Assembly (NCBI GenBank): GCA_021372615.1
Contig: JAJFUB010000169.1
Location: forward strand, 1 to 64,000
From: a bacterium
GTDB taxonomy: Bacteria > Armatimonadota > Zipacnadia > Zipacnadales > UBA11051
Length of the DNA stretch: 64,000 nucleotides
Reading direction: 5' to 3'
The notes beneath the pieces are model-generated. The model did no database searches. It saw only the letters and a program-made list of their open reading frames with translations, and was not told the DNA's origin. This document shows positions 35,586 through 45,509 of the stretch, piece by piece. The translations under genes were made by a program, and so were the position numbers. Numbering within the stretch: the first letter of the stretch is position 1; each line of letters opens with the position of its first letter.

Positions 35586-38180
35586 CTACTCCGGCGGGTC
35601 CAGGAGGGGCAGGCGCAACTCAAAGCGCGAACCGCTCCCATCCCGCGACGTGGCGCTGAGGCTGCCACCGTGGGCGGCGGCGATGGAGCGGCTGATGGAC
35701 AGGCCCAGCCCCAGTCCGCCTGGTTTGGTGGTCACAAAGGGGTCAAAGACGCTCTCGGGACGGCTGGAGGGCAGGCCATGGCCCGTGTCCTCCACTGCCG
35801 ACACGGCCATGTCGCCGTCCCGGTAGCAGTGGACGGACACACGCCGCGAACCGGCTGGCTGGTCGCCTACCGCGTCGAACGCGTTCATCACCAGGTTCAC
35901 TACGACCTGCTGGATCTGCACGCGGTCCCCCGCGATGACGGCCGGCACTGCCGACGGCACGATATGCAAATCGACGCGACGAGCAACGGCCTCGCTGGCG
36001 AGAACCTCAGCCACTTCGCCGACAGCGGCACACAAATCCACCGGCTCGGTCCGCGGCACACTCCGCCGCAGCTGACTGCGCATGTGGGCGATGATGTTCC
36101 CCGCCCGTAGCGCCTCATTGGTGACGTCGGTGAGGATAGTCAGGAGGTTCTCGAGGTCGGGGTTCTCGCGCGCCAGGAACCGTGCCGCCGCACGCGTGTT
36201 GCTGATGATGGCGGTCAGCGGCTGGTTGAGCTCATGGGCGAAGGCGGCCGCCAGTTCGCCAGTGGCCAGCACGCGCGCCACATGGGCGAGACGGTCGCGC
36301 AGTTCACGAGCCGCGGCCTCAGTCCGTTGTCGCTCGATGGCCTTGCCGATGAGGTCCGCCACCACCCTCACGCGGCGGATCAGCGCCTCCGGCCAGGCAC
36401 GGCCGCGCTCGATCGTCTCGAAGCCCAGCATGTGGCTCACCTGGCCATCCACCCTGATCGGGAGGCACAACCGTGCTCCCCCGCGCTCATGGAGAGCAGG
36501 GCCCTCGGCGGCGCTCTCATCAGGCTGGTAGCCCCCCGTCGAGGTGGCGACCGCCTCACCGGCCAGCAGGCGGGCGATGCGCCAGTGTGCCGAGTCAGTG
36601 GACGGGAAGCCATCTGGCAACGGCGTGAGGTCGGGGCGCAGGCACAGAACGTGGTCGAGAGTGAGGTCACCGGTCGCTGCATCAAGGCGACCGATCACAG
36701 CCCGATCGCAGTCGAGCAGCCTGGCCATCCCGTCCAGGAGACCGTCAAGCGCCCTCTCCAGCTCCACCGGGGAGGTGCTGGCGAAGACGGTCGCCAGTTC
36801 GGTGACGACCTCCTCGAAGCGCAGGCGCTCGGCCAGAGCCTGATGGGCCTGACGGCGCGCCAGCATGCCACCAAATGGCACTGCGAGCAGCGAGAGCGTG
36901 TCCAGCCCGATGTCCTCCCACGCAGGCTGGCCGTTGGTCAAACCGCAGCTGAGGACGCCGATGAGTTCGCCGTTGCAGTGCAGGGGTACCAGCGCGTGGC
37001 TGCCTATCCAGTAAGGCGCCATGTGCTCGCGGTCGGTCTTGGCCTCGGGCGGGAAGTGGTCCAGACTCCCCAGCGCAACGGCCCGCCCCGCGGTCAACTG
37101 CTCCGCAAGCCACGGAGCTTGCCATCGGGCTATCCGCGGCGGCGAGGTCCCCTCGACCCCTGGCGCCACGTAGCAATGGACCAGGGTCAGACTGACTTCG
37201 GTCTCAAACTCGTACAGGCTCGCGCGGTCGGCACCCAGCACTTCGGCGGTGCGCTGTAGTGCCCCGTGCACCAGAGCATCGGTCTGCTCGAGCGGCGCTC
37301 CCGCGAAGCCCCGCGACAGTGCGGTAAGAAGCGTCTCGAAACGCTCGCGCCCTTCGCGGGCCGCCTCGGCCTCAAGCCTGTCCGTGATGTCATGGACGAG
37401 GCAGTAGACAACCCCGCCGCCCTCCATGACCATCGCAGGATACAGCTCCACGGTGCGCACGGTGCCGTCGTGCAAGCAGTGACGGGTGGTCAGGTGCGGA
37501 TCGCCGCCGGCGTGGAGCTGGGCGAGGCTGTCGGCGAGGCAGAAGCCCTTCGTGGCTGACAGGTCCTCGAGCGTCAGCGTCCGCAACTCGTCCTCGGGGT
37601 AGCCGTAGAAGCTGGCGGCGGCGGGGTTGGCGTCCGCGATCTGGCCTCCGACGAGTTCCACGACGAGCACCGCCGCGTTGCCCCCGCCGAACGCCGACGC
37701 CGGAAGCCGGTCAGGCGCCCCGTCCACGCACCCGTTGCACAGCAGGACCGGGGCTGCCACGTCGGCGTATGCCTGGGCCAGCTCGGCGTCGCGCTCGTCG
37801 AAACCTCCGGGCTTGTTGGCAAGCCCCAGGGCGCCCACGATCGCCCCGCCGACCACGAGCGGCGCCCACAGGACGTTCTCCAGCGCGGAGCACTGGTCGG
37901 TCAGGGAGGAGGGCGCGTCGCGGCCGGTGGGTCGATTGGAGAGCCGGACCTGGGCTGTAGCCAGCGCCTCGGTCACCAGACCAGACAGGGGGAGCGGTAT
38001 GCCGGGGCTCAGAATGCGGGGGTGGAGGTCCGAATCGAGGAGGACGATCACACTATCCGACGCCTGCTCGGCGCACGAAACCAGCCACCCGACGGCTGCG
38101 CCGGTGGCCCTGCGATAGGAGTTGAAGCCTCTCGCCAGTCCCTCCGCCAGATCTTCGTCGTGGGTGAGATCCGAGGTCAT
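35586..38180 (-). CDS. Multi-GAF/PAS sensor histidine kinase, FixL-like
   Basis: 864 residues from the ATG at 38180, preferred because GGAGGGG precedes it; an ATG eight codons earlier lacks a site. Order: GAF-like region (to about 140), PAS (about 155-270, IADANPAAASFYGYPEDEL), a GAF (about 285-445), another GAF (about 460-620), HisKA with AAFAHELNQPLTAIISNTRA (phospho-His), and HATPase with NLVMNAFDAV, DTGHGL and GLGLGLSIS. No membrane helix is found, so it is cytoplasmic and probably senses small ligands or redox through its GAF/PAS domains. The promoter is at 38377-38405. Confidence 0.9.
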   Translation of the reverse strand: MTSDLTHDEDLAEGLARGFNSYRRATGAAVGWLVSCAEQASDSVIVLLDSDLHPRILSPGIPLPLSGLVTEALATAQVRLSNRPTGRDAPSSLTDQCSALENVLWAPLVVGGAIVGALGLANKPGGFDERDAELAQAYADVAAPVLLCNGCVDGAPDRLPASAFGGGNAAVLVVELVGGQIADANPAAASFYGYPEDELRTLTLEDLSATKGFCLADSLAQLHAGGDPHLTTRHCLHDGTVRTVELYPAMVMEGGGVVYCLVHDITDRLEAEAAREGRERFETLLTALSRGFAGAPLEQTDALVHGALQRTAEVLGADRASLYEFETEVSLTLVHCYVAPGVEGTSPPRIARWQAPWLAEQLTAGRAVALGSLDHFPPEAKTDREHMAPYWIGSHALVPLHCNGELIGVLSCGLTNGQPAWEDIGLDTLSLLAVPFGGMLARRQAHQALAERLRFEEVVTELATVFASTSPVELERALDGLLDGMARLLDCDRAVIGRLDAATGDLTLDHVLCLRPDLTPLPDGFPSTDSAHWRIARLLAGEAVATSTGGYQPDESAAEGPALHERGGARLCLPIRVDGQVSHMLGFETIERGRAWPEALIRRVRVVADLIGKAIERQRTEAAARELRDRLAHVARVLATGELAAAFAHELNQPLTAIISNTRAAARFLARENPDLENLLTILTDVTNEALRAGNIIAHMRSQLRRSVPRTEPVDLCAAVGEVAEVLASEAVARRVDLHIVPSAVPAVIAGDRVQIQQVVVNLVMNAFDAVGDQPAGSRRVSVHCYRDGDMAVSAVEDTGHGLPSSRPESVFDPFVTTKPGGLGLGLSISRSIAAAHGGSLSATSRDGSGSRFELRLPLLDPPE

Positions 38181-38376
38181 GCTCCCCTCCGCATCGGAAC
38201 TCATGGCGACTGAGAACGCCGAACCAGCACTACACGCTGTAACCGAATGCCCGGAACGATTGGCAGCGCGCCGAAGCCTGGCAAGCGGCGCGCGCCCCCA
38301 CCGGGGACCAGGGCTGGACCACGGCGCGGGGCGGAGAGGCCCCAAGGTCCTATACTCATCTGTTATTGGGAAATGT

Positions 38377-38405
38377 ATTATAACGAAGAGGGTCGCGCAT
38401 AGCAA
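38377..38405 (-). promoter_or_regulatory. Sigma70-type promoter of the sensor kinase
   Basis: On the minus strand, TTGCTA (38405-38400), 17 bases, TATAAT (38382-38377). It leaves a leader of about 190 bases before the kinase ATG. The 347-base divergent gap 38181-38527 holds no gene; the AT-rich patch 38348-38385 stands out in GC-rich surroundings. Confidence 0.72.
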
Positions 38406-38527
38406 CACACATGGCGCCCCCGTTCGTTGTGCGTACGCCCGTGGTTGCCGGTCGACGCGTACGGACCAGCCCCACACGATGGTCGCAGCCGGGATGGCAG
38501 CGATCTGGCAGGGAGGTGCAGGATCAA

Positions 38528-40918
38528 ATGCTTACGCGCAAAGTAGCGAGATGCATAGCGCTGGTCCTGGTGTTGCTGGCGGCTCTGAGCGTGGTCCAGG
38601 GCCAGGAGGAAGCGGGTGTCGGCGACCCCGGATGGCCCCGTCGCTTCGTTGGCTCTGCCGGCGAGCAGGTCGTCGTCTTCCAGCCGCAACTGCTCGCCTG
38701 GCCCAACTACCGTGCCGTGGACTTCCTGGTCGCAGTATCGGTCCAGCCCAAGGGGTCGTCTGAACCGTACGTGGGATCGGTCCGCATCACCGCCGACACC
38801 AGTGCCGACATTGACAGCCGCACGGTGCTGCTCACCAACCCCAAGCTGAGGGAAGCCAACTTCCCGAGTGCGGACCAGGAGACACTGGCCCGAATTGAGC
38901 AGAAGACCAAGTCCCTGATGAAGACCGGCGCCAAGACCATCTCCCTCGACCGGTTGCTGGCGGCCGCCGTGAAGCTTGAGGCGCCGGTAAAGGGTGTCGC
39001 CGTGAAGTACGACCCGCCGCCGATCTTCTACAGTGAACGGCCTGCTATCCTGGTCGTGACCGACGGCGATCCGGTTCTCTGCCCCATCGAGAAGACCGGC
39101 CTGATGGACGCCGTGAACACGAACTGGGACCTGTTCTACGAACAGGCGACCACGTCGTACTACCTGCGCTACGAGAGTAGCTGGCTGCGGGCGACTACCT
39201 TGGCGGGGCCCTGGCAGCCGGCCGAGAAGCTGCCGGTGGATCTGGGCAGGCTGCCAGATGATGACAACTGGAAAGACGTCAAGGGGAACGTGCCCGGCAA
39301 GCCGATCCCTGCGGCCCGGCTGCCGCAGGTGTTCACCAGCACGAAGCCGGCTGAGCTCCTGCTGATCAACGGGAGGCCGCAGTTCACGCCGATCACCGGT
39401 GTGGCCGGCCTCCTGTACGTGGCGAACACGGACTCCGACCTGTTCCTGTGTGGCCGGGATTCCCAGTACTACCTGCTGTGTGCGGGACGCTGGTTCAAGA
39501 GCCCGGACCCGGCGCAGGGCAAGTGGGAGGCGGTCAAGTCCTCGCTGCCACCTGAGTTCGCCCAGATCCCGCCGGACTCGCCCAAGGGGCGAGTCCGGGT
39601 CTCCGTGCCGGGCACCGAACAGGCCCGGGAAGCGGCCATCACGGCCCAGATTCCCCAGACGGCAACCGTGAAGATAGCGGACGTCGGGATGAAGGTGTCC
39701 TACAACGGTGAGCCACAATTCGCGCCCATCCAGGGCACGTCGGTTCAGTATGCCACCAACACCCCGTACAGCGTGCTACGCGTTGCCGACAGGTACTACT
39801 GCTGCTTCCAGGGCGTATGGTTCGCCTCCAACACGCCCAGCGGCCCATGGGCGGTCACGGGCAGTGTGCCGGCCGAGGTCTACACCATCCCGCCCAGCGC
39901 GCCGGTCTACGAGGTAACGAACGTGACGGTGGTGGAGGACGACTCGGATAGGGGTGAGGTCACCTTCGCCTTCGCGGCCGGGCTGCTCCTGGGGGCCCTC
40001 GTCGCCGACGACGGCTGTGTCGTCTACGGCACTGGCTGGTACCACCCGCCTTACGTGTGGCTGCCGCCGCCGGCCTACTTCCGTTACCCGGTCTACTACC
40101 CCTGGCGGTTCACCTACGGGTCGGGCGTGTACTACAACCCCACCTACGGCATCTACCAGAGCCGGGGCAGGTACTACGGCCCCTATGGTGGCGCGGGATG
40201 GGGCGCCGCCTACAACCCCGCGACAGGGACCTACGCCCGCGGCGTGGCTGCCTATGGCCCGTACGCGTCGGGCGCCGCCGGGGCTGCGTACAACCCATAC
40301 ACCGGCGCCTACGCGCGAGGCGCAGCTCTGTCAGGCCCCAACGCCTCGGCGGCGTACATCAATGCCTACAACCCAAGCACGGGGCGCGGCGTCACCTCCT
40401 ACAGTCGATCCAGCCCGTACGCCAGTTGGGGACAGACCGCGGTCACCAACGGCAATGAGTGGGCGAAGACCGGCTACTATCGGACGTCGCAGGGAGAGGT
40501 GCGTGGCTTTGAGACCTCCCGAGACACAAGCGGCGTGAGGTGGGACACCACCAAGGGCTCCGGCTTCGTAGTGGAGGGAGACAACAACACCTACGCCGGA
40601 CACGACGGCAATGTCTACAAGCGAACCGACAATGGCTGGCAGAAGTGGGACGATGGGTCCTGGGACCCCGTCGAGCCACCCCTCAAGACGGGGGCGGGAA
40701 CGGCAGGCAGAGCGCAGAACCGGGTGCTGCAGAGCGACATCGCCACCCAACTGCAGAGCGAGCACCAGGTGCGGACGTTGGGCCAGCAGCGCGCACGTGA
40801 CTTCCAGGCATCGCGCCCGGGGGCGCGGGGGCAGGGCACGGCCTGGGGCGGCGGGCACCGGCAGGGCAGTGGAGGGACTCGCCCTGGTGGCGGAGCGGGC
40901 CGGGGCGGCCGCCGCTAG
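38528..40918 (+). CDS. Large secreted protein with Tyr/Gly-rich repeats
   Basis: 796 residues from the ATG at 38528, with a signal peptide to about residue 25. The first 480 residues hold repeated units built around a YYLxxAGRWF / YYCCFQGVWF phrase plus WxxP...P. A membrane-like stretch (FAAGLLLGALVADD) precedes a Tyr/Pro-rich region. From about 545 to 640 the motif AAYNPxTGxYARGxAxxGP recurs about three times. The C-terminus is Gly/Arg/Gln rich. It resembles proteobacterial proteins labelled carbohydrate-binding family V/XII, a name that is not a proven function. Probably a cell-surface protein. Confidence 0.7.
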   Translation: MLTRKVARCIALVLVLLAALSVVQGQEEAGVGDPGWPRRFVGSAGEQVVVFQPQLLAWPNYRAVDFLVAVSVQPKGSSEPYVGSVRITADTSADIDSRTVLLTNPKLREANFPSADQETLARIEQKTKSLMKTGAKTISLDRLLAAAVKLEAPVKGVAVKYDPPPIFYSERPAILVVTDGDPVLCPIEKTGLMDAVNTNWDLFYEQATTSYYLRYESSWLRATTLAGPWQPAEKLPVDLGRLPDDDNWKDVKGNVPGKPIPAARLPQVFTSTKPAELLLINGRPQFTPITGVAGLLYVANTDSDLFLCGRDSQYYLLCAGRWFKSPDPAQGKWEAVKSSLPPEFAQIPPDSPKGRVRVSVPGTEQAREAAITAQIPQTATVKIADVGMKVSYNGEPQFAPIQGTSVQYATNTPYSVLRVADRYYCCFQGVWFASNTPSGPWAVTGSVPAEVYTIPPSAPVYEVTNVTVVEDDSDRGEVTFAFAAGLLLGALVADDGCVVYGTGWYHPPYVWLPPPAYFRYPVYYPWRFTYGSGVYYNPTYGIYQSRGRYYGPYGGAGWGAAYNPATGTYARGVAAYGPYASGAAGAAYNPYTGAYARGAALSGPNASAAYINAYNPSTGRGVTSYSRSSPYASWGQTAVTNGNEWAKTGYYRTSQGEVRGFETSRDTSGVRWDTTKGSGFVVEGDNNTYAGHDGNVYKRTDNGWQKWDDGSWDPVEPPLKTGAGTAGRAQNRVLQSDIATQLQSEHQVRTLGQQRARDFQASRPGARGQGTAWGGGHRQGSGGTRPGGGAGRGGRR

Positions 40919-41194
40919 CCCGGGGTGTTCAGGACGACTGCTCCGAGCGCTGGTTCCGCCGCGGGGCGCGAGGGCGCTGCGACGGACGAGATGTGCTACG
41001 CCCTTGGGCCAGTTGTGCCGCGCAAGGCGGGGGCTCTATACTCAGCGCGAGGGTGGCTACCGCGGAGACCCGCACCGCGTCGGCACGTCGGGCGGCCGTC
41101 ATTGGTCTCGTCGCCGGGACGTTGCCTGCGACGCATGTAGGCCGGGTAGGTGCGCAGGTTACTCACGCGACGACAGGCGCCTAAGGGTTGAGCT

Positions 41195-41836
41195 ATGGTG
41201 GACGTTGAGGGTACGGTGTTCGTGGTTGATGATGACAAGGCCGTACGCCTTGCGCTGACGCGGCTGCTGAGCGCCGTAGGGTGGCAGGTGGAGGCCTTTG
41301 CGTCGGCGGAGCAGTTCCTCCTGTCCTCGCGCCCCAGGGTGCCCGCTTGTCTGGTGCTGGACCTCAGACTGCCGGGCTGCACCGGGCTGGAACTACAGAA
41401 GGCGCTGGGCGAGAGCGCTGCCAACATCCCCATTGTCTTCCTCACCGGCCATGGTGATATCCCCATCGCAGTGAGCGCGATGCGGGCCGGAGCAACGCAC
41501 TTCCTCTTGAAACCTTTCACCGAGGACGAGCTGCTAGGTGCCGTCGAGGAGGCCCTGGCGCTGAGCAGCCAGCGGCAGGAGCGAGATGGAGAGGTCGCGG
41601 AAGTCCGGGATCGGGTCGCCTCCCTCACCCCCCGCCAGCTTCAGGTGATGCGCCTTGTCGCGCGGGGGATGCTCAACAAGCAGATCGCCACAACGCTCGG
41701 AATCGCCGAGAAGACCGTCAAGGTCCATCGGTCGCACATGATGCAGGCGATGCAGGTCTCTTCTGTGGCCGAACTGGTCCGCGCCCTGTCCAGGGCCGAG
41801 CCTGACGGCGCCCGGACAGCGGCCAGGGCGGGCTGA
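41195..41836 (+). CDS. FixJ/NarL-type response regulator
   Basis: 213 residues. The receiver (1-120) has VFVVDDDKAVR, the phospho-Asp in VLDLRLPGCTG, FLTGHGDIP and LLKPF. The LuxR-type helix-turn-helix (about 145-205) has LTPRQLQVMRLVARG, MLNKQIATTLGIAEKTVKVH and HRSHMMQAM. It is expected to bind DNA when phosphorylated, perhaps by the kinase at 35586. It lies between the surface protein and a barrel protein on the same strand. The product closely resembles that of the gene at 52801. Confidence 0.92.
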   Translation: MVDVEGTVFVVDDDKAVRLALTRLLSAVGWQVEAFASAEQFLLSSRPRVPACLVLDLRLPGCTGLELQKALGESAANIPIVFLTGHGDIPIAVSAMRAGATHFLLKPFTEDELLGAVEEALALSSQRQERDGEVAEVRDRVASLTPRQLQVMRLVARGMLNKQIATTLGIAEKTVKVHRSHMMQAMQVSSVAELVRALSRAEPDGARTAARAG

Positions 41837-41907
41837 AGCAGGGGCAGACGGTGGTGCGATAGACAGCCTGAGGCGGGACCACGGGCCAGAGCGTTCGGAG
41901 GCTGAGT

Positions 41908-42741
41908 ATGCGAAGGTACATCCAGGTCGCGACGCCCATGGTCCTTGCGGCCCTTCTCGCGCTGTCCATCGCTTCCGCCCAGGGGATCGACTTCCTGACG
42001 GCCGCGGGGCAGTCAGGGGCAGGGCAAGGCGGGGCCGCTGCCGGCAATGCCGCCGCTGCCCGCAAGGCCGACAAGACCGGGACCAACCCGGCCAACTTTC
42101 AGGACACCTTCGTATTGTGGAATGAGTACGTTGAGCTGGACGGCGGGTCCTACACCAACCAGACGGTCTTTGAGTATAAGGTGCCCCTGCAGAACAGCAC
42201 CATGCAGGCTCGGCTCCGGATCCCGATGGTGACCTCCGACCTGTCGGGCGACACGGAGTTCGGCATTGGCGACATCAGTGCGCGCATCGTCAAGACGTTC
42301 GAGGTGACACGGGAGTACGCCCTGGTGGGGGGGCTGGAGTCGTGGTGGAACACCGCGCGGGAAGCCAGCCTGGGTCGCGGCAAGACCTCTCTGGGCCCCC
42401 TGCTCGTCTATGCGCGGTTCTACCCCCGCCAACACCTCATCTTCGCGCCCGCGTACCAGCAGAGGTTCAGCATTGCCGGTGACGACAGCCGGCCTGACAT
42501 CAGCGAGGGGCTGCTCGACTTGTATCTGGTCAAGACGCTGGGCCGCGGTGAGCGCTGGCTATTGCTCGACCCCCAGTTCACCATCGACTACGAGAACGAT
42601 GGTGAACTGGGGGGACTGGTCAAACTGACCTACGGCACAATGGTCAGCCCCGGGCACAGCTTCTACCTCCGCCCGGGCATCGGTTTCGGCGAGACGTCGG
42701 TAGACTGGAGCCTTGAGGCCGCATACCAGATCATCTGGTAG
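41908..42741 (+). CDS. Outer-membrane beta-barrel protein, transporter-like
   Basis: 277 residues. The signal peptide is cut near SAQ-GI, followed by a Gly/Ala-rich stretch (about 30-55). The rest is a run of amphipathic strands (VFEYKVPLQNSTMQARLRIP, HSFYLRPGIGFGETSVDWSL) and the chain ends in IIW, the terminal aromatic used by BAM. Likely an outer-membrane channel; its cargo is unknown. GGAGG is 6 bases before the ATG. It follows the regulator by 71 bases and may be its target. Confidence 0.72.
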   Translation: MRRYIQVATPMVLAALLALSIASAQGIDFLTAAGQSGAGQGGAAAGNAAAARKADKTGTNPANFQDTFVLWNEYVELDGGSYTNQTVFEYKVPLQNSTMQARLRIPMVTSDLSGDTEFGIGDISARIVKTFEVTREYALVGGLESWWNTAREASLGRGKTSLGPLLVYARFYPRQHLIFAPAYQQRFSIAGDDSRPDISEGLLDLYLVKTLGRGERWLLLDPQFTIDYENDGELGGLVKLTYGTMVSPGHSFYLRPGIGFGETSVDWSLEAAYQIIW

Positions 42742-42961
42742 CTCTCGGCCCGACCGCCACCGACATACATGCACCTCTGTCGGTATGCCGCCGGTGGTTG
42801 TTGGGCTCCCCGCGGATCTGCAGCAACGCCGTCGGCGTTGCCGCAGACGACGGGACAAAGCAGTCCCCAGAGCTCCCCGGCGAGCCCGACTCGCACTTGT
42901 CCGTCGATGAGGCCTTCGGGCACTCTGGCTATCCTCCGCCGTGCCCTCCGTCGTCCTCCGC

Positions 42962-44683
42962 CTATCGGGCACGGTCGGCTTCGGCAAAGGCTTCCCCCGC
43001 GTCGTCCACCGTCTGGAACAGGTGCTCCTCGCCAATGCGCTCCGCCAGGCCGGTGAGCTGCAGCATCCGTCGGAACCGGCCTCGGGCCCGCGCTATGGCG
43101 AGGGTCTGGTCAGCGGCCACGAGTTCGCGTCGGACCTCTTCGAGGGTGTCGGATCCCGTCGTGTCGACCAGCACCATGGCGGAGGCGTCCAGCACGAACC
43201 ACTTCAGCTCGGGATGCTCGCCCAGTACCCGCTCCACCCGGGACCTGAAGTAGGCCGCATTGAAGTAGACCAGCGGGGCCTCGAACCGGTAAGCCACGAG
43301 GCCCGGCGTGGGTGTCGCTTGCGGGAACTCAGCGAGGTCGACGTGGCCGCGCTGGCCCGGCAAGGTGCCTAGCACGGCGTCGCGGGGACGAGACGCCCGT
43401 GCCAGGACCCCGATGATGGACAGGATGACCGCTATCAGGACGCCGGGAGCCATCCCGACGGTGATCACCCCCAACGTCGTGATCACCGCCAGCCGGAACT
43501 CCGGCAGAGAGACTCGCCGGAACCAGCACATGGTCTCATACTCAAACAGCCGCCAGACGGCGGCGATGACGATGGCGGCAAGTGCCGCCGTGGGGAGATA
43601 CGACAGCGGCCGGGTCGCAAACAAGAGTATGAGGGCCACCCCGACAGCCCCCACAAGTTGGGCCAACTGGGTTCTTCCGCCCGCGGTCTCGACCACCGCC
43701 GTGCGTGAGTCCGCGCCGCTCACAGCAAAGCCCTGGGACAGCCCGGCCGCTAGGTTGGCAGCGCCGATGCCGATGAACTCCCGGTTGGGGTCCACGGCAT
43801 AGCCGCCCCGAATCGCGAAGCTGCGCGCTGTGAGGATCCCGCTGCTGAAGCTCAACAGGGCCACCCCCAGGGCCCCCGCCACGAGGGTCTGGAGGTCGGC
43901 AACCGGGACCTCCGGGAAGGCGAACGGAGGCAGGCCGGGCGGGACAACGCCGGTCACGGCGACCCCCGCGGCTTCCAGGTTCAGCAGGCGCGAGAAGACG
44001 ATGCCCGCCACAACTACCACCAGCGGCATGGGCACCCGCGGCGCCAGACGCCTGCCCGCCGCCAGCAGCACCAGAGCCGCCATCCCCACCGCCAGTGTGG
44101 GCCAGTGCGTCTGACCGAGTCTGCGCAGAAGGTCGTATGCCAGGCGGAAGAACCCGCCCCCCGAGGCACTGTAGCCGAGCACCTTGCTCAGTTGCCCGGT
44201 GACGATGGTGATGGCGACGCCGTTGAGGTAGCCCACGAGCACCGGCTTGGCGAGGAAGTCGGCCACGAAGCCCACGCGCGCGAGGCCCGCCACGATGCTG
44301 ATCGCGCCGACCATGAGCGACAGCATGGCCACCAGCGGCACCCGCTGCTGCAGATCCACAGCCAGTGGGGCCACGACGGCCCCTACCAGGGCCGCCGTGG
44401 CGGAGTCGGGGCCCACCACGAGCTGCCGTGACGACCCTACCAGCGAGTAGACGAACATCGGCAGGATGGTGGCGTAGAGGCCGATAACCGGCGGTACCCC
44501 CGCCAGTTGTGAGTACGCCAGCCCGATCGGCACCGCGACGGTCACTAGGGTGAGCCCGGCGACCACGTCACCGCGCAGCCAGGACCTGTCGTAGTGCCGT
44601 AGCGTACCCAGCAGCGGCACCCATGACGTCAACCTGGCGAGACCGACGCCTTGCTCTTGACAGTTGCTCGCTGGTGAGGCCAT
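42962..44683 (-). CDS. SulP-family anion transporter with STAS domain
   Basis: 573 residues. About 12 membrane helices with the SulP opening (DVVAGLTLVTVAVPIGLAYS) and the FAVSGADSRTAVVETAGGRT region that lines the anion site. A STAS domain occupies about 435-560 (FDAsAMVLVDTTGSDTLEEV pattern). It would move sulfate, bicarbonate or another anion across the inner membrane. It is the last of five minus-strand membrane-protein genes (42962-47647). Next to sulfatase genes, sulfate is the natural guess. GGAGGG precedes the ATG. Confidence 0.92.
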   Translation of the reverse strand: MASPASNCQEQGVGLARLTSWVPLLGTLRHYDRSWLRGDVVAGLTLVTVAVPIGLAYSQLAGVPPVIGLYATILPMFVYSLVGSSRQLVVGPDSATAALVGAVVAPLAVDLQQRVPLVAMLSLMVGAISIVAGLARVGFVADFLAKPVLVGYLNGVAITIVTGQLSKVLGYSASGGGFFRLAYDLLRRLGQTHWPTLAVGMAALVLLAAGRRLAPRVPMPLVVVVAGIVFSRLLNLEAAGVAVTGVVPPGLPPFAFPEVPVADLQTLVAGALGVALLSFSSGILTARSFAIRGGYAVDPNREFIGIGAANLAAGLSQGFAVSGADSRTAVVETAGGRTQLAQLVGAVGVALILLFATRPLSYLPTAALAAIVIAAVWRLFEYETMCWFRRVSLPEFRLAVITTLGVITVGMAPGVLIAVILSIIGVLARASRPRDAVLGTLPGQRGHVDLAEFPQATPTPGLVAYRFEAPLVYFNAAYFRSRVERVLGEHPELKWFVLDASAMVLVDTTGSDTLEEVRRELVAADQTLAIARARGRFRRMLQLTGLAERIGEEHLFQTVDDAGEAFAEADRAR

Positions 44684-44714
44684 CGGGCAACCCTCCGGCT
44701 GGGGCTTGTACCTG

Positions 44715-45470
44715 TCAGGCGACGGTCTCTAGCCAGGCCGCCCATGCGACCATCAGGCCGTAGCCCACCGTACCGGCCACGAAGTAGGCGAAGCGGCCGT
44801 CGCTGCCCTGTGGCAGATCATCCTTGATGCTGTTGACGACTACCCCACCGGCGACCAGGCCGACGATGATTGTCAGCCAGTCTATGGACAGCGGTGCGGC
44901 CCTCGCCACCACGGCCCCGACCACGATGCAGGCCGCCATCAGCCAGCGGCCCACCCGCTGGAAGCCCCGGTCATAGTCACGGCGCATGCCCTCGTCAGTG
45001 ACCACCAGGTGCAGCGCCAGGGCACCACAGTAGAGCGCAAGCCCGCCGAGGCCCCGCGCCCACTCCACCAGCAGGTAGCCCATCATCAGGTTGTAGGCCG
45101 CAAAACTGCTCAGGTGCAGCAAGACTGGCGGCCTCCCGGAGGCAAGGTCCTCAGCCCCGGTCGGCGCCAGCGAGGCTTGGCGCCGCGCCATGAGCTGCTC
45201 CAGCCCGTAGAACACTGTGAAGCCCAGCAGCGCGGCGGCGTAGACGCGGAACTGATGCACGGGCCACGCCGGCTCCCCCGCGGCCTCCAGGAAGATGCGT
45301 TGCTTGTCGCCCATCAGCGGCAGCAGATCCAGGAAGACATAGGCGACAGAGACGCCGGCAGCCAGTGACAGCCACCGGCGACGGTGATGGATTGCGCTAA
45401 GATTGAGCCGGCCGCTGAGCACATGCACCAGGGCCAGGACTAGAGCGCCGACGAGGTAGGCGACGTCCAC
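44715..45470 (-). CDS. Integral membrane protein, ZIP-like
   Basis: 251 residues, GTG start with GGGAGG upstream. It has about seven hydrophobic helices. The phrase LSLAAGVSVAYVFLDLLPLM resembles the first conserved segment of ZIP metal transporters, and a charged, His-containing loop (HQFRVY) follows, but the classic metal-binding helix motif is not clear. Function uncertain. It lies 31 bases before the SulP gene on the same strand. Confidence 0.65.
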   Translation of the reverse strand: MDVAYLVGALVLALVHVLSGRLNLSAIHHRRRWLSLAAGVSVAYVFLDLLPLMGDKQRIFLEAAGEPAWPVHQFRVYAAALLGFTVFYGLEQLMARRQASLAPTGAEDLASGRPPVLLHLSSFAAYNLMMGYLLVEWARGLGGLALYCGALALHLVVTDEGMRRDYDRGFQRVGRWLMAACIVVGAVVARAAPLSIDWLTIIVGLVAGGVVVNSIKDDLPQGSDGRFAYFVAGTVGYGLMVAWAAWLETVA

Positions 45471-45509
45471 GCGAGCGGCCTCCCTGCGGGCCTCACCCGG
45501 CCGCGCACG

